Origin: WYZ-LMO2 sp038731605
GTDB taxonomy: Archaea; Halobacteriota; Archaeoglobi; Archaeoglobales; Archaeoglobaceae
NCBI GenBank assembly: GCA_038731605.1
Contig: JAVYQP010000011.1
Location: 1 to 22,362, forward strand
Direction of reading: 5' to 3'
DNA: 22,362 bases
Positions within the stretch are counted from its first letter, which is position 1. Each line of letters opens with the position of its first letter. The translations under genes were made by a program, and so were the position numbers. This document shows, piece after piece, positions 15,367 through 22,244 of this stretch. The notes beneath the pieces are model-generated. The model saw only the letters and a program-made list of their open reading frames with translations. It ran no database searches and was not told where the DNA came from.

Positions 15367-15545
15367 TCGCTTCAAAGCATCGAGTAGCAAGTTTGTAAGA
15401 GATCCGATGGTCATTACTAATCGAAAAGTTTTTATCTTGGGAAGGATTAACGGTGTTAAGTAGGCGCAGAATCTGAGCATCAAGATTAGGTTCATTGTTA
15501 ACATATTTGAAACGATAAATTTATATATTGATTATATAAACAAAT
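15367..15545. other. Intergenic region before the fatty-acid transporter
   Basis: This 179-base gap holds a promoter-like AAGTTTTTATC near 15428-15438, a small hairpin-forming repeat (AATCT/AGATT, 15470-15487) and the palindromic promoter described separately. I see no convincing ORF, tRNA or C/D-box guide RNA. It may hold upstream regulator sites. Confidence 0.4.
15520..15540. promoter_or_regulatory. 21-bp palindrome containing two TATA boxes before the fatty-acid transporter
   Basis: TTTATATA, a 5-base spacer (TTGAT), then TATATAAA form perfect 8-bp inverted arms. The left arm is about 34 bases before ATG 15558 and would start transcription near 15549, just after which lies the GGGGAT ribosome-binding site. 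The right arm would start transcription beyond the ATG, so it is more likely an operator half-site or a TATA facing the other way. Confidence 0.5.
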
Positions 15546-15557
15546 TTGGGGATCTGT

Positions 15558-17000
15558 ATGGCGGAAAAGGCGCCCTTGCTTGAGAGACTGGGGCTAAAGC
15601 TGTCAGAGAAGGTAGAGAAAGCGATGCCAGATCCGCTGATCTTCGCTATATTGCTTACAATAATCACATGGATCTTGGCAATCGCATTGATGAGACCCTA
15701 TGAGAAAATGGACGCAGTGGCAACGATCCAATGGCTCTTCGAGGCTTCGTGGTATAAAGGTTTTTGGGAGCTCTTAGCATTTGCGATGCAAATGGCTTTA
15801 ATACTTGTTACAGGCTATGCAGTTGCCTTCCACCCCATTATATACCGGGGACTAAAGAGGTTGGCAAGTTTACCCAAGAGCACCAAATCCGCTGCAGCGC
15901 TCACTGCGTTGGTCTCGCTCCTATTGGCGTGGATTCACTGGGGGCTCAGCTTGATAATTTCAGCCCTTCTCGCAAGGGCAATCGGGTTGGAGTTCCATAG
16001 AAACAACAGACCCTTGCACTACCCCGTGATCGTAGCATCGGCTTACGCTGGCTTAGGGCTAAATTGGCATTGGGGTCTCTCAGCTTCCGCACCACTCCTC
16101 TCAAACACACCTGGGCACTTTCTCGCAAAGGTTTACAAAGAGCTCTACGGTGTTGAAACGATACCGCTCAGCGAAACGATCTTCCATCCCTACACTCTTG
16201 CTAACATGGTTATAATAATAATCTTTGGCGTTCTCGTGTTCTACGCAATCGCACCTAGGAACGTTTCGAAGGGAATCGAAGCTGTTGCGCCACAGATGAT
16301 AGAGATTGCTAAGAAAGAAGAAGAGGAGAGCAAAACAAAGGTGGAAGCAAAAACATTAGCCGATAAACTCGAAAACAGTAGAATTTTAGCTCTTCTTGTG
16401 GCAATTCCAGCACTAATAGCCATGGTGTTCTGGTTCAGCAGACTTGGATTCTTCCGAGGGCTTGATCTCAACTCCCTGAACTTCATATTCATACTCGCCG
16501 GTTTCCTTCTATACCTCAACCCGATTGCATACATGAGGGCAATCACCCGAGCTGCGAGTGCTGTTGCGGGGATTTTGATCCAATTCCCGTTTTACGCTGG
16601 AATAATGGGTTTGATGAGATACACGGTTGTTGATGGCACAAACCTCGCAATGGTGCTATCGAACGCAATAGCCCAAGTTGCAACTCCCGCAACTTGGCCA
16701 GCAATATGCCTATACCTCTCGGGCTTCATCAACATCTTCATCCCATCTGGTGGCGGAGAGTGGGCTGCTATCGGCGAGATAATAACGAGAACGTCCCATC
16801 AGCTCGGAGTTCCACTGGGGAAGTCTATAATAGCCTACGCAGCTGGAGATGCGTGGACAAATCTATTCCAACCCTTCTGGGCGATACCCCTACTTGGATT
16901 AACTGGAACTCGGGCAAGGGATATCTTTGGATACACCATAGCGGTCATGATCCTTGCAACGATTCCACTCTCGCTGGGACTTGTTCTAATCCCATATTAA
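15558..17000 (+). CDS. Short-chain fatty acid transporter (AtoE family)
   Basis: A 480-residue integral membrane protein of the SCFA_trans family, typified by E. coli AtoE, which takes up short-chain fatty acids. Family features are the N-terminal LSEKVEKAMPDPLIFAILLT segment, repeated hydrophobic spans through the protein, the central WIHWGLSLIISALLAR and LNWHWGLSASAPL motifs, and FIPSGGGEWAAIGEI near residue 395. A charged cytoplasmic loop lies at about 245-275. ATG 15558 is chosen because GGGGAT lies 4-9 bases upstream; a more upstream start would precede that site. It is a single-gene unit, probably supplying acids for activation by the acyl-CoA synthetase and degradation by the thiolase and ETF encoded downstream. 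Confidence 0.9.
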   Translation: MAEKAPLLERLGLKLSEKVEKAMPDPLIFAILLTIITWILAIALMRPYEKMDAVATIQWLFEASWYKGFWELLAFAMQMALILVTGYAVAFHPIIYRGLKRLASLPKSTKSAAALTALVSLLLAWIHWGLSLIISALLARAIGLEFHRNNRPLHYPVIVASAYAGLGLNWHWGLSASAPLLSNTPGHFLAKVYKELYGVETIPLSETIFHPYTLANMVIIIIFGVLVFYAIAPRNVSKGIEAVAPQMIEIAKKEEEESKTKVEAKTLADKLENSRILALLVAIPALIAMVFWFSRLGFFRGLDLNSLNFIFILAGFLLYLNPIAYMRAITRAASAVAGILIQFPFYAGIMGLMRYTVVDGTNLAMVLSNAIAQVATPATWPAICLYLSGFINIFIPSGGGEWAAIGEIITRTSHQLGVPLGKSIIAYAAGDAWTNLFQPFWAIPLLGLTGTRARDIFGYTIAVMILATIPLSLGLVLIPY

Positions 17001-17014
17001 TTATTTTTTATTTT
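17001..17014 (+). terminator. T-rich terminator after the fatty-acid transporter
   Basis: TTATTTTTTATTTT starts directly after the stop codon and fits an archaeal T-run terminator. Confidence 0.45.
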
Positions 17015-17065
17015 AGAACGATCTGTCGAGATAAAAATTTCGGTTCAACTGCGAACACCAAAAAA

Positions 17066-17071
17066 ATATAA
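17066..17071 (+). promoter_or_regulatory. TATA box for the thiolase-DUF35 operon
   Basis: ATATAA within an A-rich tract is centred 25.5 bases before ATG 17094, consistent with a leaderless thiolase transcript. No ribosome-binding site is visible. Confidence 0.55.
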
Positions 17072-17093
17072 GGCTCGGCAAAGCTCTTGAATT

Positions 17094-18275
17094 ATGTCTG
17101 AAAACGTCGCAGTTATTGGAGTCGGACACTCGAAGTTTGGAACGAGAAAAGACGTGAACATTCCAGAACTCTGCTGGGAATCGATGAAACCAGCTTTCGA
17201 GACTGCAAACCTCGAACCAAAGGACATCGACTTCTTCGTCGTTGGAACCGCTGGAATGTGGAGCAGTGAGCAAGCGGTGCCAGCGTTGATCGCAGAATAC
17301 GCAGACTTAGCGCCAAAAGGATCGATGCGTGTCGAAGCTGCGTGCGCAACAGGTAGCGCTGCGATAAGAGTTGGCTACACCGCAATAAAATCTGGGCTTG
17401 CTGACGTGGTTCTTGTTTTAGGCGTTGAAAAGATGCAGGAGTCTTCGAATCCAACAGTTATAGAGATGATCGGGAGATTTGGGAGCTACTTCTGGGAATT
17501 TGAGAACTTCGGTCTAACTTTCCCAGGCTATTATGCGCTTCACGGCACCGCTTACATGCTGAAATACGGCGCTACCGAAGAAGACTTCGCAAGGGTGGCG
17601 GTTAAGAACCACTACTATGGAGCAAAGAACCCATATGCGCAGTTCCAGAAGGAGATCACCATTGAAACCGTGCTCAAAAGCCCATACATCGCATGGCCGT
17701 TCAAGTTGTTCGACTGTTCGCCGATAACCGATGGCTCTGCTTGCGTGATCTTGGCGAGCGAAGAGAAAGTGAAGGAGATGGGGATTGAGGAAAAGATTTG
17801 GATCCTCGCACAGGGCGTTGGGACTGGAACTGCGAATTTAAGCAGAAGAGAAGACTTCACAAGCTTAGCTTCTGCGAGATTTGCAGCTGAACAAGCTTAC
17901 AAGATTGCGAAGATTGAGGATCCCGTTAAAGAGCTCGACGGCGCAAACGTGCACGATTGCTTCACCGCACCAGAGATCATAGCCTACGAGGACCTTCGCT
18001 TCTGCAAGCGTGGCGAGGGAGTTGAGCTCATAAGGAACGAGCAAACATACATTGGCGGGAAGATACCCGTAAACGTGGACGGCGGACTCAAAGCCAAGGG
18101 GCATCCAATTGGAGCAACTGGTGTAAGCCAAGCGGTCGAAGCGTATAAACAACTTCTCAGAAAGGCGGAACCCGGAAGACAAGCAGACATAAGAAATGGC
18201 AGATGGCTAACGCACAACGTTGGTGGCACAGGGCATTACACGTATGTAACAATCTACGGGCTCGAAAAGAGGTGA
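17094..18275 (+). CDS. Thiolase family protein (archaeal acetyl-CoA C-acetyltransferase type)
   Basis: A 393-residue thiolase of the archaeal/SCPx type, condensing or cleaving acyl-CoA and acetyl-CoA. The nucleophile is C84 in EAACATGSAA; HDCFT carries H287; GGLKAKGHPIGATG carries H337. The C-terminal CxG cysteine of classical thiolases is replaced by NVGGTGHYTY, as is usual in this subfamily, where the HDCF cysteine serves instead. The next gene encodes a DUF35 protein, which in archaea forms a complex with this thiolase and HMG-CoA synthase. HMG-CoA synthase is absent here, so this copy may serve degradation or another condensation rather than the mevalonate pathway. Confidence 0.93.
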   Translation: MSENVAVIGVGHSKFGTRKDVNIPELCWESMKPAFETANLEPKDIDFFVVGTAGMWSSEQAVPALIAEYADLAPKGSMRVEAACATGSAAIRVGYTAIKSGLADVVLVLGVEKMQESSNPTVIEMIGRFGSYFWEFENFGLTFPGYYALHGTAYMLKYGATEEDFARVAVKNHYYGAKNPYAQFQKEITIETVLKSPYIAWPFKLFDCSPITDGSACVILASEEKVKEMGIEEKIWILAQGVGTGTANLSRREDFTSLASARFAAEQAYKIAKIEDPVKELDGANVHDCFTAPEIIAYEDLRFCKRGEGVELIRNEQTYIGGKIPVNVDGGLKAKGHPIGATGVSQAVEAYKQLLRKAEPGRQADIRNGRWLTHNVGGTGHYTYVTIYGLEKR

Positions 18276-18279
18276 GAAA

Positions 18280-18756
18280 ATGGAGAAAGAGGCGATTGAG
18301 AAATTCGGACTGCCAATAGTTCCAGACGAGAAGAGTGGAGCACTGCAGTGGGTCGATTTGAGGGAGCTGAAGATACGATACTCGATCTCGGTGGAGAACA
18401 TAAAGAAGTTTTTCGAGGGTCTGAAAGAGGGGAAACTGCTTGCAACTAAATGCAAATGCGGTCGCCTGTTCTTCCCCCCGCAAAGGGATTGCCCGAGTTG
18501 CATGAAATCTGAGATGGAGTGGGTTGAGCTAAAAAGGGAAGGTGTCCTCGAAACTCTGACTGTCATCTTTGTCCGCCCACCGAGCTTTTCTGCATACGAC
18601 CCATACACAGTTGCGATTGCAAAGCTTGACGACGGCGTTCGAGTTCTCTCTTGGCTGAAAGGAGATCCAAAGAAGGTGGTTCCGGGGCAGAGGGTTAGAG
18701 TGGAAATTTCGAGGAGAAGAGAAGGCTACCTCATGTTCGAGCTCGTGCCGATTTGA
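18280..18756 (+). CDS. DUF35 zinc-ribbon/OB-fold partner of thiolase
   Basis: A 158-residue protein. The zinc ribbon is CKC...CPSC (cysteines near residues 51-70, CGRLFFPPQRDCPSC), followed by an OB-fold with VLETLTVIFVRPPSF, DDGVRVLSWLKG and PGQRVRVEIS. It begins 4 bases after the thiolase stop behind a GAGGTGAG ribosome-binding site. In methanogens the homologue bridges thiolase and HMG-CoA synthase so that acetoacetyl-CoA is channelled. The N-terminal extension of about 45 residues, before the zinc ribbon, is longer than in minimal members. Confidence 0.9.
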   Translation: MEKEAIEKFGLPIVPDEKSGALQWVDLRELKIRYSISVENIKKFFEGLKEGKLLATKCKCGRLFFPPQRDCPSCMKSEMEWVELKREGVLETLTVIFVRPPSFSAYDPYTVAIAKLDDGVRVLSWLKGDPKKVVPGQRVRVEISRRREGYLMFELVPI

Positions 18757-18782
18757 TTTGCTTAATTATTGCAAAAGCAAAA

Positions 18783-18790
18783 TTTTTTAA
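18783..18790 (+). promoter_or_regulatory. TATA-like element for etfB-etfA
   Basis: TTTTTTAA lies in a very AT-rich stretch, with a second candidate (TTTTTTAT) at 18800-18807. Either gives a leader that includes the GGTGGTGGG ribosome-binding site directly before ATG 18838. Confidence 0.4.
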
Positions 18791-18837
18791 GATAGAAAAT
18801 TTTTTATTCAAGCAAACCCACGCTCCATGGTGGTGGG

Positions 18838-19584
18838 ATGAAAATTATCGTGCTTGCGAAACATGCGCCAGATCCACAAAGCGAAGTGGGTATTGCAAGC
18901 GATGGCAAAAGCCTTTCTCTCGGCACCGCTGTTTTTGACATAAACGACTGGGATCGCTACGCTGTCGAGGAGGCGATAAGGATAAAGGAAAAGATGGGTG
19001 GTGAAGTCGTAGTCGTTGGAGTTGGAAAGAACTGCGACGACACACTGCGCAAGTGCTTGGCGATGGGTGCAGATAGGGCGATAAAGATTCCATTCGATGC
19101 TGGAATCGACGCATATCAGATCGCCGAAGTGATTGCAGAGGCGATAAAGAACGAGAAGTTCGACATGATCTTCGCCGGGCTTATGAGCCAGGACATGAAC
19201 AACGCACTCGTCGGCGTTCTCCTTGCGGGAATGCTAAACTTGCCGTTTGCAACTGCTGTGACTGCGATCGACATCAAGGACAAAACCGTGAAGGCGAAGA
19301 GAGAGATCGAGGGCGGTTATCAGGAAGAAGTGGAGCTTCCAATGCCTTGCTTGCTAACGATCCAGAGCGGTATAAACGAGCCGAGATATGTTTCAGTGAT
19401 GGGCATAAAGAAGGCTAAGACGAAGGAAATGAAGGAAGTGAACGTCGCTCCGAAGAGCAAGAAGGTAGAGATCGTGAAGATGTATCTGCCTCCAGTTAAG
19501 AAGGCTGAGCTGATAACAGGAGACCCAGACCAAATAGCTTCGAAGGTTATTGCGATTCTCAAAGAAAGGGGGTTGATCGGATGA
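18838..19584 (+). CDS. etfB: Electron transfer flavoprotein beta subunit
   Basis: A 248-residue EtfB. Visible features are the MKIIVLAKHAPDP start, NDWDRYAVEEAIRIKE, the GADRAIKIPFD region, the nucleotide-contacting FAGLMSQDMNNALVGVLLAGMLNLP, and GGYQEEVELPMPCLLTI with INEPRYVSVMGIKKAK. The partner FAD-binding subunit overlaps its stop by 4 nt. ETF carries electrons from acyl-CoA dehydrogenases to a membrane quinone reductase, or takes part in electron bifurcation. The window shows no adjacent FixC/FixX or acyl-CoA dehydrogenase to decide between these. A strong GGTGGTGGG ribosome-binding site sets the start. Confidence 0.95.
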   Translation: MKIIVLAKHAPDPQSEVGIASDGKSLSLGTAVFDINDWDRYAVEEAIRIKEKMGGEVVVVGVGKNCDDTLRKCLAMGADRAIKIPFDAGIDAYQIAEVIAEAIKNEKFDMIFAGLMSQDMNNALVGVLLAGMLNLPFATAVTAIDIKDKTVKAKREIEGGYQEEVELPMPCLLTIQSGINEPRYVSVMGIKKAKTKEMKEVNVAPKSKKVEIVKMYLPPVKKAELITGDPDQIASKVIAILKERGLIG

Positions 19585-20519
19585 AGGTATTCGCAGTTGC
19601 TGAGCACAAGTTTGGAGAACTGAACCCATTGAGCATAGAGCTCCTGAACCTCGCAAACAAGCTCGGAGAAAGCAATGCGGTGGTCATTGGCAAAGACGTT
19701 GCAAAGTTCGCCAATGAACTCGCAAAGTTTGCAGACAAAGTTTGGAAGATCGAAGATGCGAGCTTGGAAAACTACACACCAGAGCTTTACGTCGACGTCC
19801 TGCTCCAGCTCATAAACAAGGAGAAGCCAGACGTCATTCTCGTTGGAAACACCGCCCAAGGCGCTGAGTTTGCACCCTATCTTGCGGTGAAGCTCGGGTA
19901 TCCGATAGTCACCGACGTTGTAGCGGTCAACACAGCCAACGGATTTGTCGTTTCACGTTACGTGATGCAAGGAAAGATAATGGTCGACTTAAAGGTTTCA
20001 ACACCCTGCGTTCTCACAGTCCGCCAAGGAGCGTTCAAAGAAGGTGCACAGAAGGCTGGACAAATCGTGGATGCTGGAATAAAGCCGTCAAAGCCAAGTG
20101 CGAGGAAGTTCATCGGCTATGTGCAACCCGAAGTCGGAGAGGTCGATATCTCGAAGGCGGAGATCATAGTTGCGGTTGGCAGAGGAATCGAGGATGCTGC
20201 AAACATCCCGCTCGCAGAAGAACTTGCGCAAGCGCTCGGTGGCGTAGTTGCAGGGAGCAGACCAGTCATCGACAGCGGATGGCTCCCCAAGGATAGGCAA
20301 GTCGGTATTTCAGGGAAGATCGTGAAACCAAAGCTCTACTTGGCGCTGGGCATCAGCGGAGCGTTCCAGCACGTCATGGGTATGAAGGACAGCGAGCTCA
20401 TAATTGCGGTGAACAAAGACCCGGAGGCTCCGATCTTTGGAGTTGCGCACTACGGCATAGTTGGCAACATATTCGATATTGTCCCAACGCTTCTGGACAA
20501 GTTGAAGGCGAAGAAGTAA
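19581..20519 (+). CDS. etfA: Electron transfer flavoprotein alpha subunit
   Basis: A 312-residue EtfA. The C-terminal FAD-binding domain is clear: GRGIEDAANIPLAEELA, GSRPVIDSGWLPKDRQVGISG, VKPKLYLALGISGAFQHVMGM and DPEAPIFGVAHYGIVGN. The N-terminal domain has LVGNTAQGAEFAPYLAVKLGYP. There is no ferredoxin extension at the N terminus, unlike some bifurcating forms. Its ATG overlaps the etfB stop (ATGA), ensuring equal synthesis of the heterodimer. Confidence 0.95.
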   Translation: MKVFAVAEHKFGELNPLSIELLNLANKLGESNAVVIGKDVAKFANELAKFADKVWKIEDASLENYTPELYVDVLLQLINKEKPDVILVGNTAQGAEFAPYLAVKLGYPIVTDVVAVNTANGFVVSRYVMQGKIMVDLKVSTPCVLTVRQGAFKEGAQKAGQIVDAGIKPSKPSARKFIGYVQPEVGEVDISKAEIIVAVGRGIEDAANIPLAEELAQALGGVVAGSRPVIDSGWLPKDRQVGISGKIVKPKLYLALGISGAFQHVMGMKDSELIIAVNKDPEAPIFGVAHYGIVGNIFDIVPTLLDKLKAKK

Positions 20520-20526
20520 TCCAAAA

Positions 20527-20532
20527 TTTTAT
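20527..20532 (+). promoter_or_regulatory. TATA box for the ACT-domain regulator gene
   Basis: TTTTAT inside AAAATTTTATTTG is centred 25.5 bases before ATG 20555, predicting a leaderless mRNA. The T-run just before the ATG (20548-20554) may also help end etfA transcripts. Confidence 0.4.
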
Positions 20533-20554
20533 TTGCTAAAACCAAACTTTTTTT

Positions 20555-21052
20555 ATGTGGCGTAGAATTGCGGAGAAGTTCGAGAAGTATCCCTCGCAAA
20601 TTGCGGTTGCGAAGGAGTTTCTCAGGCTTGGGATCTCGATCAGAGATGGAAAGGCTTACTGTGGAAAAATTGAGCTCGTTCCCGCAAAGATTGGCGAGGC
20701 TTTAGGAGTGGATAGAAAAGTCGTCGTTTCGGCGATACAGAACATAGAGAGCGATTTGGAATTGAAGAAGGTCTTCGAGAAACTGAAGCCAGTGGCAGAC
20801 GTGACCGAAGTTGCGAGGTTTCTTGGCTACGGCGTCCTTGAGGTTTATGCGGAGAGCAACAAGCCTGGAATCGCCTCTGGCGTGACATCTGCGCTCGCAA
20901 AGGAGGGGATCGTGATAAGATACATGCTCGCAGAGGATCCCGAGCTGAGCATTGAGTCGAAGATGGTGGTCGTCACCGACACAAAGATACCCGGAAAAGT
21001 TGTGGAGGAGATTCTGAAGGTAGACGGTGTAAAGAAGGTTGTGATAAGCTGA
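20555..21052 (+). CDS. ACT-domain regulator of amino-acid metabolism (COG2150-like)
   Basis: A 165-residue archaeal protein. The N-terminal half (about 1-90) has a winged-helix look with KIGEALGVDRKVVVSAIQNI as the likely recognition region. The C-terminal half (about 93-165) is an ACT-like ligand domain: LEVYAESNKPGIASGVTSALAKEGIVIRYM, then KMVVVTDTKIPGKVVEEILKVDGVKKVVIS. It matches the predicted archaeal regulators of amino-acid metabolism containing an ACT domain. Its effector and targets are unknown. It appears to be a single-gene unit. Confidence 0.8.
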   Translation: MWRRIAEKFEKYPSQIAVAKEFLRLGISIRDGKAYCGKIELVPAKIGEALGVDRKVVVSAIQNIESDLELKKVFEKLKPVADVTEVARFLGYGVLEVYAESNKPGIASGVTSALAKEGIVIRYMLAEDPELSIESKMVVVTDTKIPGKVVEEILKVDGVKKVVIS

Positions 21053-21060
21053 TCAAAAGA

Positions 21061-21068
21061 TTTTTAAA
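21061..21068 (+). promoter_or_regulatory. TATA box for the H/ACA RNA candidate
   Basis: TTTTTAAA just after the ACT-regulator stop is centred about 25 bases before 21090. No protein-coding start lies at that distance, so it fits a promoter for a non-coding RNA. Confidence 0.5.
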
Positions 21069-21089
21069 GCTAAGCTCAAACGTTGAATA

Positions 21090-21185
21090 CCGATGAGCTC
21101 CTTAGCGAGGGCCCTGATCCAGCTGCGGGATTGAGCTCTCGCAACTGCGAGCGATGACAATCCTTTCGCTCCCGCAGGGCACAAG
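21090..21185 (+). ncRNA. Candidate H/ACA pseudouridylation guide RNA
   Basis: This gap folds into one long hairpin ending in ACA. The lower stem is GCCCTG (21111-21116) with CAGGGC (21175-21180), directly followed by ACA (21181-21183). A symmetrical internal loop of about 10 nt per side (21117-21126 and 21165-21174) would be the pseudouridylation pocket. The upper stem is GGATTG (21128-21133) with CAATCC (21158-21163), 6 bp. Above it is an asymmetric GA-rich junction (A-G on one side, GATGA on the other) like a kink-turn for L7Ae, then CTCGC/GCGAG closed by AACT. The bases between pocket top and ACA number about 16, near the 14-16 usual for archaeal guides. A TATA box lies 25 bases before 21090 and T5 follows at 21186-21190. 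Caveat: an 8-bp pairing of CTGCGGGA with TCCCGCAG competes with the pocket. Confidence 0.6.
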
Positions 21186-21190
21186 TTTTT
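21186..21190 (+). terminator. T5 terminator of the H/ACA RNA candidate
   Basis: A run of five T begins two bases after the ACA box, where an archaeal small-RNA transcript would be expected to end. Confidence 0.4.
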
Positions 21191-21239
21191 GTTGGGTTGG
21201 AAACCAGAAGACAAATAAACAATTCCAGCGATCAACTGC

Positions 21240-21932
21240 GTGCTTGGAACTCTGATAAATTCGCTTGCAATCGTCGTTGCATCGATAATCGGAGCTCTCT
21301 TGGGGAACAGGATCAGGGATGATCTGCGGGAGAATCTCATTAGAGTTCTGGGTTTGTGCGTCTTTGTTCTCGGCATCGGAATGGCAATAAAAATGCAGAA
21401 CTTCTTGATAGTGACCTTCAGCATCGTTCTTGGTTATTTCATCGGCGAATCCCTTAGAAATGCGATCGGGTTTGATAAGTTCGAAAGTTGGCTCGAAAAC
21501 AAGTTTAAGGGTAGCAGATTTGCGGAAAGCTTCATAACCGCTTCGCTCCTCTTTTGCGTTGGTTCTATGGCTATTCTTGGTCCACTCGAAGAGGGTTTGA
21601 CTGGAAACCGCTCGATTCTGCTCGCCAAATCTTTGCTTGACGGCATAGCGTCGATGATCTTAGCCTCGACTCTCGGCATTGGCGTTGCGTTCTCAGCCCT
21701 GAGCGTTCTCGCCTATCAAGGGTTCTTCACACTCTTCGCTGGTTTCATCAGCGGTTATCTCACCGCAAATACGATAAACGAGATAAACGCAACGGGAGGG
21801 ATCATGATATGTGCGATTGGCTTAAACTTGGCGAAGATCACAAAGTTCAAAGTTGGTAGCACTCTCCCAGCACTGCCGATAACTGCGATCCTTTGCTCGT
21901 TTAGCGAAAGCTTTATATTTAAACTGTTCTAA
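21240..21932 (+). CDS. DUF554 family integral membrane protein
   Basis: A 230-residue protein of the DUF554 (YdfK-like) family with about seven membrane segments. Conserved parts visible are GTLINSLAIVVASIIGALLGNRI at the start, FVLGIGMAIKMQN, CVGSMAILGPLEEGLTGN, LLAKSLLDGIASMILASTLGIGVAFSA, and a terminal glycine-rich NATGGIMICAIGLNL. Function is unknown; a transport role is usually assumed. The start is GTG 21240. A weak TATA-like AAATAAAC near 21213-21220 would make it leaderless, and no ribosome-binding site is visible. Confidence 0.88.
   Translation: MLGTLINSLAIVVASIIGALLGNRIRDDLRENLIRVLGLCVFVLGIGMAIKMQNFLIVTFSIVLGYFIGESLRNAIGFDKFESWLENKFKGSRFAESFITASLLFCVGSMAILGPLEEGLTGNRSILLAKSLLDGIASMILASTLGIGVAFSALSVLAYQGFFTLFAGFISGYLTANTINEINATGGIMICAIGLNLAKITKFKVGSTLPALPITAILCSFSESFIFKLF
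21912..21919 (+). promoter_or_regulatory. TATA box inside the end of the DUF554 gene
   Basis: TTTATATT lies in the last codons of the DUF554 gene, centred 24.5 bases before ATG 21940. The small membrane protein can therefore be transcribed independently as a leaderless message. Confidence 0.45.
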
Positions 21933-21939
21933 AAAAGGC

Positions 21940-22233
21940 ATGAACCTCGCATCGGTCGTGGGATTCCTGATAGGCTTCTTATTCGGGATTAGTAGCATTA
22001 CAACACTCCTCAGCTTTATGGGAAACGTCCTCATCCAGATCGACGAAGTGCTGAGGAACTTCAGCGCAATGTCGACACTCGTGCTACTGATAATTGCCAT
22101 TATCTTGGTAGTAAAGATCAAAGCCATAGCGTCGCTCGTTGCTGGAGCGATAGTTGGGGCTGTGCTCAACCTAATCCTTGCGCAAAATGGGATAAACGTT
22201 CTCGAAATCTTGAAGAGCTACTTGGGATTTTGA
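21940..22233 (+). CDS. Small hydrophobic membrane protein, unknown function
   Basis: A 97-residue protein with about three membrane segments (roughly residues 4-27, 45-60 and 62-82) and a short amphipathic C terminus (GINVLEILKSYLGF). I recognise no family. It starts 7 bases after the DUF554 stop, and AAAAAAGG before the ATG may serve as a weak ribosome-binding site. Adjacency to DUF554 suggests but does not prove a shared membrane role. Confidence 0.65.
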   Translation: MNLASVVGFLIGFLFGISSITTLLSFMGNVLIQIDEVLRNFSAMSTLVLLIIAIILVVKIKAIASLVAGAIVGAVLNLILAQNGINVLEILKSYLGF

Positions 22234-22244
22234 ACTTCAAAAAA

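Noticed and set aside
15428..15490. Possible small RNA in the gap before the fatty-acid transporter
   Set aside because: A TATA-like tract and a 5-bp hairpin are present, but there are no guide boxes, strong stem or T-run; evidence is too thin.
21069..21106. Hairpin GCTAAG/CTTAGC between the TATA box and the H/ACA candidate
   Set aside because: The left arm lies upstream of the predicted transcript start, so the RNA probably does not contain both arms; no ACA follows it. Kept only as a note.
21090..21160. C/D-box guide RNA reading of the 21053-21239 gap (GATGA, CTGA, GATGA elements)
   Set aside because: C- and D-like boxes occur, but the D' to C' spacing is over 30 nt and no terminal CTGA follows; the H/ACA architecture accounts for the pairing, ACA and T-run better.
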